Shown here: positions 1-6,905 of the stretch, piece by piece
Layout of the letters: the number at the start of each line of letters is the position of its first letter
Position numbering within the stretch: position 1 is the first letter of the stretch
Source of the DNA: Clostridium sp.
GTDB taxonomy: Bacteria > Bacillota > Clostridia > Clostridiales > Clostridiaceae
Reading direction: 5' to 3'
NCBI GenBank assembly: GCA_003539755.1
Contig: DPOH01000058.1
Span: 1 to 10,080 of the forward strand
Length of the DNA stretch: 10,080 nt
Made by a program: the position numbers and the translations under genes
The notes under the pieces: model-generated
Database searches by the model: none
What the model was told of the DNA's origin: nothing
Seen by the model: only the letters and a program-made list of their open reading frames with translations

Positions 1-34
1 TATATAAATTGAAGTTTTAAAAATATTCAAATTT

Positions 35-54
35 AGAAAGGAAAATATAGTATG
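35..54 (+). promoter_or_regulatory. Ribosome binding site and ATG marking the original ATPase start
   Basis: AGAAAGG at 35-41 lies 10 nt before an ATG at 52-54. This is the only good ribosome binding site near the ATPase, and the ATG is in the same frame as the ATPase. Neither the TTG at 88 nor the ATG at 109 has a comparable site in front of it. The arrangement suggests that 52 was the ancestral start codon. Confidence 0.65.
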
Positions 55-90
55 AACAATTAATTTAATAAGACTACAGATGAATGTTTG
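52..90 (+). other. In-frame premature stop (TAA, 61-63) near the start of the P-type ATPase
   Basis: Reading from the ATG at 52 gives Met-Asn-Asn and then TAA at 61-63. Beyond the stop the same frame continues without interruption as FNKTTDECL into the ATPase coding sequence at 88. That stretch resembles the usual start of clostridial Ca2+ ATPases, a short aromatic and basic tip followed by an acidic helix running into the 'LN.S..GLS' motif. A one-base change of a TAT or TAC tyrosine codon to TAA would explain it. Either the gene is recently disrupted, or translation restarts downstream (TTG 88 or ATG 109), or the base is a sequencing error. The stop is directly visible; its origin is inferred. 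Confidence 0.7.
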
Positions 91-2658
91 AATGAATTAA
101 ATTCATCGATGGAGGGATTATCAAGTAATAAAGCAGAAGAAAATTTAAAATCTGAAGGTGAAAATACTTTAAAAGAGAAGGAGCAAAAAAGCTTATTTTC
201 AGTGTTTTTTGATCAGTTTAAAGATGTTCTTGTTATTATATTAATAGCAGCAGCAATTATTTCGGCAGCAACTGGAAATATAGAAAGTACAATTGTCATA
301 ATTGCTGTTATTTTAATAAATGCAGTTTTAGGGACAGTTCAATATGTTAAAGCTGAGCAGTCTCTGGATAGTTTGAAAGCATTATCATCACCGCAAGCTA
401 GAGTTATAAGAAATGGAAAAAAGAATGAAATACCATCAAAGAATGTAGTACCTGGAGATATTCTGCTTGTTGAAGCTGGTGATTTAATTGTAGCAGATGG
501 TAGAATTCTAGAAAACTATTCTCTTAAAGTTAATGAAAGCTCTTTAACTGGTGAATCTGAAGCAGTTGAAAAGTCTCAAGATACTATAAACAAAGATAAT
601 GTTGCACTTGGTGATCAGAAAAATATGGTGTTTTCAAGTTCTTTGGTTACATATGGAAGAGCTACAATTCTAGTTACTAAGACTGGAATGAATACTGAAT
701 TGGGAAAAATAGCTTCTTTAATGGAAGAAACTCAAGAAAAAGCTACCCCTCTTCAAGTATCATTAGATGAGTTTTCTAAAAAATTAGCCATAGGTATTAT
801 AGGAATATGTATAGTGGTTTTTGCATTAAGCATGTATAGAGGTATTAGGCTTCTCGATTCATTAATGTTTGCAGTTGCATTGGCTGTTGCAGCAATTCCA
901 GAAGCTTTAAGTTCAATAGTTACAATTGTTCTTGCTTTAGGTACTCAAACTATGGCTAAAGAAAATGCAATTATTAAGAAACTTAAAGCAGTTGAAGGTC
1001 TTGGCTGTGTATCTGTAATATGTTCAGATAAAACAGGGACATTAACTCAAAATAAAATGACTGTTAAAAAAATTTTTATAGATAATAAAATGATTGATGC
1101 AGAAAATATTGAAATAACTAATCCTTTAGAAAAGTTTTTAGTTGAAAGTTCTATATTATGCAGTGATGCAACTTCCATAGGAGGAAATGAAATAGGTGAT
1201 CCGACCGAAGTAGCTTTAACTAATTTAGGACATAATTTTTCTATAAATGAAATTGAATATAGAAAGAGTTATCCTAGATTGAATGAAATTCCATTTGATT
1301 CTGATAGAAAGCTTATGAGTACCCTTCATGAGATTGATGGGAAATATATAATGATAACTAAAGGAGCTTTAGATGTATTATTAGAAAGAACTATATATAT
1401 AAAAACTTCGTCTGGAGTAAAGGGATTTACAGCGCAGGATGCTGATGATATAAATAAAGCAAATAGAGATCTATCTCAGCATGGGCTTAGAGTTCTTGCT
1501 TTTGCATATAAAGAACTTGAAAAAGAAAAGCAATTGAACTTGGAAGATGAAAATGGATTTACTTTTCTTGGTCTTATTTCTATGATTGATCCCCCAAGAG
1601 AAGAATCAAAGGCAGCAGTTGCTGACTGTAGAAAGGCTTCTATAAAACCAATCATGATTACAGGAGATCATAAGATAACAGCTTCTGCTATTGCAAAGGA
1701 AATTGGAATATTTAAAGATGGAGATATAGCTATTGATGGTATTGAACTTGATAATATGTCTGATAGCAAACTTGATGAAAAATTAGAAGATATATCTGTT
1801 TATGCAAGAGTATCTCCAGAACATAAAATTAGAATAGTAAGAGCATGGCAGAATAAAGGTAATATTGTTGCTATGACTGGTGATGGTGTTAATGATGCTC
1901 CAGCGCTTAAACAGGCTGATATTGGAATAGCAATGGGGATTACAGGAACAGAAGTTTCTAAGGATGCGGCATCTATGATTTTGACTGATGATAATTTTGC
2001 AACTATAGTAAAATCAGTAGCTAATGGAAGAAATATATATTCAAATATTAAGAACGCGATTAAATTTTTGCTTTCAGGTAATATGTCTGGAATATTAAGT
2101 GTGCTTTATGCTTCAATCTTTGCTCTCCCAGCTCCATTTGCAGCAGTTCACTTGTTATTTATAAATCTTATTACTGATAGTCTTCCTGCTATTGCTATTG
2201 GTATGGAGAAGTCTAAAAAGGATGTACTTAATGATAAGCCTAGAAATGCTAAGGAATCCATATTGACTAAAGAGTTTTTAACAAGTATTGCAGTACAAGG
2301 ATTAACTATTGGTACATTTACAATGATAGCTTACCATATAGGATTAAGACAAGGTTCTGTAAGCATTGCGATGACAATGGCATTTAGTACTTTATGTATT
2401 GCGAGATTATTCCATGGATTTAACTGCAGAGGAAAGAAATCATTATTTTCAATTGGATTTTTCAGTAATAGATTTAGCTGGATGGCATTTGGAATAGGCA
2501 TAATTTTAGTGAATGCTGTACTATTTATACCAGCTCTTCAAACATTATTTCAAGTTACACCATTAACTGTTAATAATATAATTACAGTTTATGTATGTGC
2601 ATTTATACCTACAGTTTTGATACAACTTGTAAAAGTGATAAGAGATGCTAAACGTTAA
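88..2658 (+). CDS. P-type cation-transporting ATPase, Ca2+/Mn2+ (PMR1/SPCA-like) type
   Basis: Membrane ATPase predicted to export Ca2+ (possibly Mn2+) from the cytoplasm using ATP. Numbering is from TTG 88 (856 residues); the likely ancestral start at 52 would give 868 codons. In order: cytoplasmic N-terminal segment, membrane helices 1-2 (about 46-62 and 66-85), actuator domain with TGES at 154-157, helix 4 with PEAL (P271, E272), phosphorylation motif DKTGTLT with D314 as the acceptor aspartate, nucleotide-binding domain, TGD at 525-527, hinge TGDGVNDAP at 597-605, then six C-terminal helices. E272, N693 and D697 (in NLITD of helix 6) match calcium site II of SERCA. The helix 5 position corresponding to SERCA Glu771 is Gly668, which fits a one-site pump of the PMR1 kind. 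Apart from the premature stop upstream, the protein looks complete and all catalytic motifs are intact. It is a single-gene unit closed by the terminator at 2677-2719. The family assignment is firm; the ion is inferred. Confidence 0.9.
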   Translation: MNELNSSMEGLSSNKAEENLKSEGENTLKEKEQKSLFSVFFDQFKDVLVIILIAAAIISAATGNIESTIVIIAVILINAVLGTVQYVKAEQSLDSLKALSSPQARVIRNGKKNEIPSKNVVPGDILLVEAGDLIVADGRILENYSLKVNESSLTGESEAVEKSQDTINKDNVALGDQKNMVFSSSLVTYGRATILVTKTGMNTELGKIASLMEETQEKATPLQVSLDEFSKKLAIGIIGICIVVFALSMYRGIRLLDSLMFAVALAVAAIPEALSSIVTIVLALGTQTMAKENAIIKKLKAVEGLGCVSVICSDKTGTLTQNKMTVKKIFIDNKMIDAENIEITNPLEKFLVESSILCSDATSIGGNEIGDPTEVALTNLGHNFSINEIEYRKSYPRLNEIPFDSDRKLMSTLHEIDGKYIMITKGALDVLLERTIYIKTSSGVKGFTAQDADDINKANRDLSQHGLRVLAFAYKELEKEKQLNLEDENGFTFLGLISMIDPPREESKAAVADCRKASIKPIMITGDHKITASAIAKEIGIFKDGDIAIDGIELDNMSDSKLDEKLEDISVYARVSPEHKIRIVRAWQNKGNIVAMTGDGVNDAPALKQADIGIAMGITGTEVSKDAASMILTDDNFATIVKSVANGRNIYSNIKNAIKFLLSGNMSGILSVLYASIFALPAPFAAVHLLFINLITDSLPAIAIGMEKSKKDVLNDKPRNAKESILTKEFLTSIAVQGLTIGTFTMIAYHIGLRQGSVSIAMTMAFSTLCIARLFHGFNCRGKKSLFSIGFFSNRFSWMAFGIGIILVNAVLFIPALQTLFQVTPLTVNNIITVYVCAFIPTVLIQLVKVIRDAKR

Positions 2659-2676
2659 TAAATATATTAAATTATA

Positions 2677-2719
2677 AAACAAGATATTCAAGAAATATCT
2701 TGTTTCTTTTCTTTTTTTC
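2677..2719 (+). terminator. Rho-independent terminator of the ATPase gene
   Basis: A perfect 12-bp stem, AAACAAGATATT (2677-2688) with AATATCTTGTTT (2694-2705), has a 5-nt loop and is followed by a T-rich run to 2719. It starts 18 nt after the ATPase stop codon. Confidence 0.9.
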
Positions 2720-2756
2720 AGTATTTGTTGAAAATTAGCTAAATGAAAACAGTCAC

Positions 2757-2785
2757 TATACAAAAGTATACGTACTATATATAAT
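2757..2785 (+). promoter_or_regulatory. Predicted promoter of the dihydrouridine synthase gene
   Basis: A perfect -10 box TATAAT at 2780-2785 has a weaker -35 candidate TATACA (4 of 6) at 2757-2762, with a 17-bp spacer. Transcription would begin near 2792, leaving a short leader that keeps the AAGGAG ribosome binding site at 2804-2809. It lies between the upstream terminator and the gene, as expected for an independent unit. Confidence 0.5.
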
Positions 2786-2818
2786 TAATGTGAATTACAT
2801 AATAAGGAGTCGTATGAA

Positions 2819-3778
2819 ATGAAATTTTATTTTGCACCATTAGAAGGTGTCACAGGATACATATATAGAAATGCATATAACAGTCTTTTTGGAAATATAG
2901 ATAAATATTTTACACCATTTATTGTACCAAGCATTAATAAATGTCTTAAATCAAGGGAGCTAAATGATATATTACCAGAACATAATAAAGGAATGTATGT
3001 GGTACCACAGATTCTAACAAACAATTCAGAATATTTTTTAGATACAGTAAATGCACTTAAGGAATTTGGATATAATGAAATAAACTTAAATTTAGGATGC
3101 CCATCTGGGACAGTTGTAGGAAAGAATAGAGGTTCGGGATTTTTAGCACTGCCAGATGAATTAGATAAGTTTTTAGATGAAGTATTCAGTGGAACTGATG
3201 CAAAAATATCTATAAAAACAAGAATAGGTAAAGATTCACCAGATGAATTTTATAAGCTTTTAGATATATATAATAAATATCCTTTAGAAGAACTTATAAT
3301 ACATCCAAGAATTCAAAAGGATTATTATAAAAATACGCCTAATATGGAGATATATAAGTATGCAGAAGAGCATAGCAAAAATCCATTATGTTATAATGGG
3401 GATATTTTTAATGTGAGAGATTATGAAAATCTAAGAGAAGAATATCCAGCTTTAGATAGAGTAATGCTTGGAAGAGGAATCATTGCAAATCCAGGTCTTA
3501 TAGGTGAGATTAAAAATAAAGAAGTAGTTGATAAAGAGAAGTTAAAAGAGTTTCACCATATAGTATTTGAAGGTTATAAAGAAATTCTATCTGGAGATAA
3601 AAATGCCTTATTTAAAATGAAAGAATTTTGGTTTTATATGAAAAATATGTTTTCTAATCATGAAAAATATGCTAAGAAAATTAGAAAAACAAGTTCAGTG
3701 CAGGAATATATATCAGTAGTTAATATGATATTTAATGAACTAGAAATTGAACAAGATTCAATGCGAGGATTTAAATAG
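2819..3778 (+). CDS. tRNA-dihydrouridine synthase (Dus family)
   Basis: FMN-dependent enzyme that reduces uridine to 5,6-dihydrouridine in the D-loop of tRNA, in the cytoplasm. The 319 residues have the usual Dus length and layout: an N-terminal TIM barrel opening with APLEGVT (usual form APMAGVT), the NLNLGCPS motif with the expected catalytic Cys94, the flavin-contacting IKTR (K133) and IHPR (H162) motifs, YNGDI, and the phosphate-binding LGRG stretch, then a helical C-terminal domain for tRNA binding. The APLEGVT and IHPR variants suggest a clostridial side branch rather than the standard DusB. Which tRNA position it modifies cannot be read from the sequence. The ATG at 2819 is chosen because AAGGAG (2804-2809) sits 9 nt upstream. 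A nearer ATG at 2814 reads only ATG-AAA-TGA and overlaps the true start. It is transcribed alone, with its own promoter and terminator. Confidence 0.92.
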   Translation: MKFYFAPLEGVTGYIYRNAYNSLFGNIDKYFTPFIVPSINKCLKSRELNDILPEHNKGMYVVPQILTNNSEYFLDTVNALKEFGYNEINLNLGCPSGTVVGKNRGSGFLALPDELDKFLDEVFSGTDAKISIKTRIGKDSPDEFYKLLDIYNKYPLEELIIHPRIQKDYYKNTPNMEIYKYAEEHSKNPLCYNGDIFNVRDYENLREEYPALDRVMLGRGIIANPGLIGEIKNKEVVDKEKLKEFHHIVFEGYKEILSGDKNALFKMKEFWFYMKNMFSNHEKYAKKIRKTSSVQEYISVVNMIFNELEIEQDSMRGFK

Positions 3779-3857
3779 TATAAAGATCTTATTCAAAGCA
3801 TTGGTATAACTTAAGCTTAGTATTTAAAATTTCTATAATTTTCTGTGAAATAATATA

Positions 3858-3897
3858 AAGATGACTTCTGCTAATTGCAGAAATCATCTTTTTTTAC
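3858..3897 (+). terminator. Rho-independent terminator of the dihydrouridine synthase gene
   Basis: AAGATGA (3858-3864) pairs with TCATCTT (3884-3890) and TTCTGC (3866-3871) with GCAGAA (3877-3882). One C/A mismatch separates the two helices, the loop is TAATT, and a run of T follows. It lies about 80 nt past the stop codon. On the other strand the following sequence is less T-rich, so it acts mainly rightward. Confidence 0.85.
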
Positions 3898-4058
3898 TGT
3901 CTTTTTATAGTAGTAAGATAAAAGAACACTAATTCATTATGTTTAAAGTGAATAAAGGTCAATAATATATTATTTGTAAATACAAGTAATAAGTTAATAA
4001 TAAATGAATATGTTCAGTTATCTGTCTAGAAATAATATAAATGATTTGAAAAATAAAT
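3898..4058. other. A+T-rich intergenic stretch with no supported gene
   Basis: This is the space between the rightward dihydrouridine synthase unit and the end of the leftward AraC-family gene. I see no coding sequence, no RNA gene and no clear terminator for the AraC-family gene. Only small A+T-rich inverted repeats such as TTGTA-AA-TACAA near 3974-3985 are present, and they are too short to interpret. Confidence 0.5.
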
Positions 4059-4853
4059 TTAAAGATATTGTATTTTAGAACAATTTATTCTGTTTTTACG
4101 GAAATTACCAGGGGTATAGTTTGTAATCTTTTTAAATTGACGACAGAAATGCTCAGTATTATTATAGCCACAAAGAATAGAAATTTCTGAAATTGTATGA
4201 TTAGAGTAAAGTAGATATTCTTTTGCTAAACGTATTCTGCTGTCGATAACATCATCAACACAAGAAATACCAAATGTTTTCTTGTAAATTGTCTGTAAGT
4301 ACCCCTGACTTATATGTATAAATTCTGCCATGGCTGAGACTGTCCAGTTATTACTTGGATTATTATGAATTTCTTTTCTTAAATTTAAGAGATTATAATA
4401 CTGAGGCGTAATATCTGTATGGCAGCATGACTCAGAAAGTTTATTAAATAAAATTCTTAATAAATAATCAATTGAAGATTCTCTGTAGTCTTTTTTAAAT
4501 GAATTTTCACTTACAATAAGATCAAATAATTTAGAACAGTAATCTGGATCATCTATAGAGAAAGGAATTCCAAATGGAATTCGTGTATCAGCAATATAAG
4601 ATTCATCAGATTCAAAGCGTATCCAATCATTAATATAATATTTTTCACAAGCCTTATAATATATTTTTTGATGTGGTTTATAGAGAACAGCACTATGAGG
4701 GGGATATTCTTTTAATGCATTATCTACCCAGAAAATAGCTGAAGTCTTAGTAATAACAAGAAGGTAGCAGTCATGACCATTTGGAATATCAAAAACAAAA
4801 TCTTCTGAATGTACTGCGTTACATCCTGCATACATAATATTTGTCAAAATCAT
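4059..4853 (-). CDS. AraC-family transcriptional regulator, likely controller of the adjacent glycosidase operon
   Basis: Two-domain AraC/XylS-type regulator. The N-terminal part is a beta-rich, cupin-like ligand domain (a stretch with IFWVDNALKEYPPHSAVLY). The last roughly 95 residues form the double helix-turn-helix DNA-binding domain, with WTVSAMAEFIHIS as the first unit and ISEISILCGYNNTEHFCRQF plus the closing TPGNFR as the second, the hallmark order of the family. It is divergent from the GH43/GH39 operon, with overlapping promoters in between, so a sugar-responsive activator of that operon is the natural inference; the ligand is unknown. The start is uncertain. The longest frame begins with TTG at 4877, which is very close to the predicted transcription start near 4880 and has no ribosome site. 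The ATG at 4853 has GGAG only 2 nt away, while a TTG at 4847 has the same GGAG at a better 8 nt. I use the ATG; the choice changes only a few residues. Confidence 0.88.
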   Translation of the reverse strand: MILTNIMYAGCNAVHSEDFVFDIPNGHDCYLLVITKTSAIFWVDNALKEYPPHSAVLYKPHQKIYYKACEKYYINDWIRFESDESYIADTRIPFGIPFSIDDPDYCSKLFDLIVSENSFKKDYRESSIDYLLRILFNKLSESCCHTDITPQYYNLLNLRKEIHNNPSNNWTVSAMAEFIHISQGYLQTIYKKTFGISCVDDVIDSRIRLAKEYLLYSNHTISEISILCGYNNTEHFCRQFKKITNYTPGNFRKNRINCSKIQYL

Positions 4854-4882
4854 CACTCCAATCTTTGGATATATCAACTATT

Positions 4883-4913
4883 TATTAGTATATATCATTG
4901 TTAACTATTAGTA
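4883..4913. repeat. Direct repeat TATTAGTA x2, candidate AraC-family operator
   Basis: TATTAGTA occurs at 4883-4890 and again at 4906-4913, in the same orientation and 23 bp apart, about two helical turns. AraC-family proteins commonly bind such direct half-sites with their paired helix-turn-helix units. The first copy lies just upstream of the rightward -35 box; the second lies between its -35 and -10 boxes. Both also overlap the leftward promoter. The repeat is visible; its role is inferred, and in A+T-rich DNA an 8-bp repeat could arise by chance. Confidence 0.4.
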
Positions 4914-4915
4914 AA
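4887..4915 (-). promoter_or_regulatory. Predicted promoter of the AraC-family gene
   Basis: Read on the minus strand, a -35 candidate TTTACT (4915-4910, 4 of 6) and a -10 candidate TATACT (4892-4887, 5 of 6) are 17 bp apart. Transcription would start near 4880. The site overlaps the rightward promoter of the glycosidase operon and both TATTAGTA repeats. Confidence 0.45.
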
Positions 4916-4926
4916 TAAAATATAAT
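4898..4926 (+). promoter_or_regulatory. Predicted promoter of the GH43-GH39 operon
   Basis: The -35 TTGTTA (4898-4903, 4 of 6) and the perfect -10 TATAAT (4921-4926) are 17 bp apart. Transcription would start near 4933 and give a leader of about 108 nt before the ATG at 5042. The poor -35 box with a good -10 box fits a promoter that needs an activator. Confidence 0.5.
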
Positions 4927-5041
4927 GACCTTGAAAATAATTGAAATGATTAATTGTTTTATAAGAATTCTAGATTGAAGAATTTTTTATTGTTAGTGTA
5001 AATTATCAATTATTTAATATAGAAAGGTAGGATATATTGTT

Positions 5042-6853
5042 ATGGAAAATATAAATGAGTATTCAAATTATATACTTTGTTATACAAGAAAGAATAAAGA
5101 AGATATTATTTATTCAAAAAAGTTAGCTTATAGTATGCATATAGCATATAGCAATGATGGAGCAAAATTTCAAGAATTGAATCATAATTCAGGAGTATTA
5201 TTTGTGAAGGCAACAGAAAACGATAACGGCTTGTTGATTGCTAAAAGTTTAAAAAAGCCTTATTTATTTAATTTAAAAGATGGAACATTTGGAGTCGTAT
5301 GTATCCGTACAGAAGCAGAAGGTGAAAATGATAGCGAAAGTAAAGGTAAGATTCTTTTATGCACTTCAAAAGACCTTTTGTCTTATAATGAAATCGGTTT
5401 AATAGATTTAAATATGGATACTTATGTAGATGATGTTACATGTGAGTATGATAGGGAAAATGATAATTATGTAATTCATTGGTGTGATGAAAAAGGAAAT
5501 TATTATAAGAATTATATTAAAGATATATCAGACGTTAATTCAGCATCTATTCCAGAAAAGGCAGAAGCATTTAATATTGAAACTGTTAATGCTGATATAG
5601 AAGGATTAGTATCAAGAAATGTAATAAAAGTATCTGATGATATTGCCCATAGATTAGTATGCAGACTTACTGTTCCTACTAATGTAAAAGTTGAAGTTCC
5701 ACAAAATGTTAATGTGAATTCAGTTGATGATTTAAAAAACATTAAAGCAAAAGCTATTTACAGTGATGGAACAACTCATACAAAATATATAGATTGGAAT
5801 ATTGAAAATGTTGATTGGAGTAAAAAAGGATCATATAAAATAGAAGGCAGAATACATCAGGATCATTATGAATTCCCTATTAAAGAAAATCGTGCTGATC
5901 CATGCATAGGTAAATGGAATGGAAAGTATTATTTTATTGCTACAAATGATGCTGATGGTAATCATACATTATACATGAGAGAGGCAGATACTATTCCTAA
6001 GCTATTAACTGCTGAAGAGAAATTAATACTTGATTCAAGTACTTATGAAGATATTGGAGGATTACTTTGGGCTCCAGAATTTCATATAGTAGATGGACAG
6101 CTTTATATTTTCCATGGAGCTACACAAGGAGAATTTTTCTATGAAGAGTCTCATGTTATGAAGCTTAGAGAAGGTGGAAATCCAATGAATGCAAAGGATT
6201 GGTCAAGACCTCATAGAGTTGTAAAAAAGGATGGTACTTATCTTTGTGAAGCAGGAAAAACAATTTCTCTTGATATGACTAACTTTGAAGTGAATGGTGA
6301 GTATTATGTTGTTTGGTCACAGCGTCAGTTCCTTCCTATAGATCTTGGAGCATGGCTATATATTGCAAAGGTAGATGTAAAGGAGCCTTGGAAGCTTATA
6401 ACTGATCCGGTTGTAATTTCAAAGCCAGACTATGGATGGGCTAATAATCACGTATTTGTAGACGAAGGACCATTTGCTTTATTTAGAGATAATAGAATTT
6501 TCTTGACTTTCTCGAGTGCATTAATAGATGCAACTTATGTTGTAGGATTATTAACTGCTGAAATTGGAGCAGATTTATTAAATCCTGATAGCTGGAGAAA
6601 AAGCAACTATCCATTACTTACATCTAGAAGCATAAAAGGTGAAGATGGACCAGGCCATAATGCATATGTAATAGATGATGAAGGGTCTGTTTGGAACACT
6701 TATCATGCAAGAAAAAATATAGATGGACCAAGATCATCAGGAATTCGTCGTGTTCATTTTGATATAGATGGTTATCCAGTATTAGACTTGCCAGAAGATA
6801 AAGATTTAAATAAGGATTTAGCAGAAGTAACTACTACTATTGTTTTAACATAA
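5042..6853 (+). CDS. GH43-family glycosidase (beta-xylosidase/alpha-L-arabinofuranosidase type) with N-terminal accessory and Ig-like domains
   Basis: Predicted hydrolase of xylose- or arabinose-containing oligosaccharides. The 603 residues fall into three parts. Residues about 1-190 are a beta-rich accessory region with blade-like motifs (SMHIAYSNDG, KPYLF, ILLCTSKDL). Residues about 215-275 resemble a bacterial Ig-like (Big_4) domain with AIYSDGTT and a closing WSKKGSYKIEGR. The rest is the GH43 five-bladed propeller: ADPCIGKWNGKYYF with the likely general base D286, WAPEFH around 344-348, a likely pKa-tuning D411 before NGEYYVVWS, and the likely general acid E475 in VDEGP. The closing GPGHNAYVIDDEG and TYHAR stretch is also typical of GH43. 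There is no signal peptide or anchor, so it should be cytoplasmic. A purine-rich AGAAAGGTAGG (5021-5031) precedes the ATG. It is the first gene of an operon with the GH39 gene, 49 nt downstream. The family call is firm; the choice between xylosidase and arabinofuranosidase activity is not resolved. Confidence 0.88.
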   Translation: MENINEYSNYILCYTRKNKEDIIYSKKLAYSMHIAYSNDGAKFQELNHNSGVLFVKATENDNGLLIAKSLKKPYLFNLKDGTFGVVCIRTEAEGENDSESKGKILLCTSKDLLSYNEIGLIDLNMDTYVDDVTCEYDRENDNYVIHWCDEKGNYYKNYIKDISDVNSASIPEKAEAFNIETVNADIEGLVSRNVIKVSDDIAHRLVCRLTVPTNVKVEVPQNVNVNSVDDLKNIKAKAIYSDGTTHTKYIDWNIENVDWSKKGSYKIEGRIHQDHYEFPIKENRADPCIGKWNGKYYFIATNDADGNHTLYMREADTIPKLLTAEEKLILDSSTYEDIGGLLWAPEFHIVDGQLYIFHGATQGEFFYEESHVMKLREGGNPMNAKDWSRPHRVVKKDGTYLCEAGKTISLDMTNFEVNGEYYVVWSQRQFLPIDLGAWLYIAKVDVKEPWKLITDPVVISKPDYGWANNHVFVDEGPFALFRDNRIFLTFSSALIDATYVVGLLTAEIGADLLNPDSWRKSNYPLLTSRSIKGEDGPGHNAYVIDDEGSVWNTYHARKNIDGPRSSGIRRVHFDIDGYPVLDLPEDKDLNKDLAEVTTTIVLT

Positions 6854-6889
6854 TTTTAGTTTGATTTGATGTTATTATAGGTTGATTTC

Positions 6890-6905
6890 GGGAGGATTTT
6901 TTATG
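6890..6905 (+). promoter_or_regulatory. Ribosome binding site that fixes the GH39 start at ATG 6903
   Basis: GGGAGGA at 6890-6896 lies 6 nt before the ATG at 6903-6905. The frame is open back to a TTG at 6882, but that codon is upstream of the ribosome site and would put the site inside the coding sequence. The 6903 start also brings the catalytic residues to the numbering of the studied Thermoanaerobacterium enzyme. Confidence 0.85.

Noticed and set aside
2563..2763. Short minus-strand open frame over the ATPase end and its terminator
   Set aside because: It runs through the terminator hairpin and the conserved C-terminal helices of the ATPase in antisense; there is no ribosome site or family resemblance.
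4004..4016. AATGAATATGTTCA, resembling one arm of the TetR operator at 9123-9149
   Set aside because: There is no matching second arm downstream and it lies past the end of the AraC-family gene, so it looks like a chance half-site.
4966..4984. AATTCT/AGAATT hairpin with a following T run in the glycosidase operon leader, possible attenuator
   Set aside because: The stem has only 6 bp with a single G-C pair and would be unstable; no alternative pairing or leader peptide is evident.
5215..5230. A catabolite-repression (cre)-like sequence around AGAAAACGATAAC in the GH43 coding region
   Set aside because: It has two mismatches at key positions of the cre consensus and lies well inside the gene; I found no better site in the promoter region.
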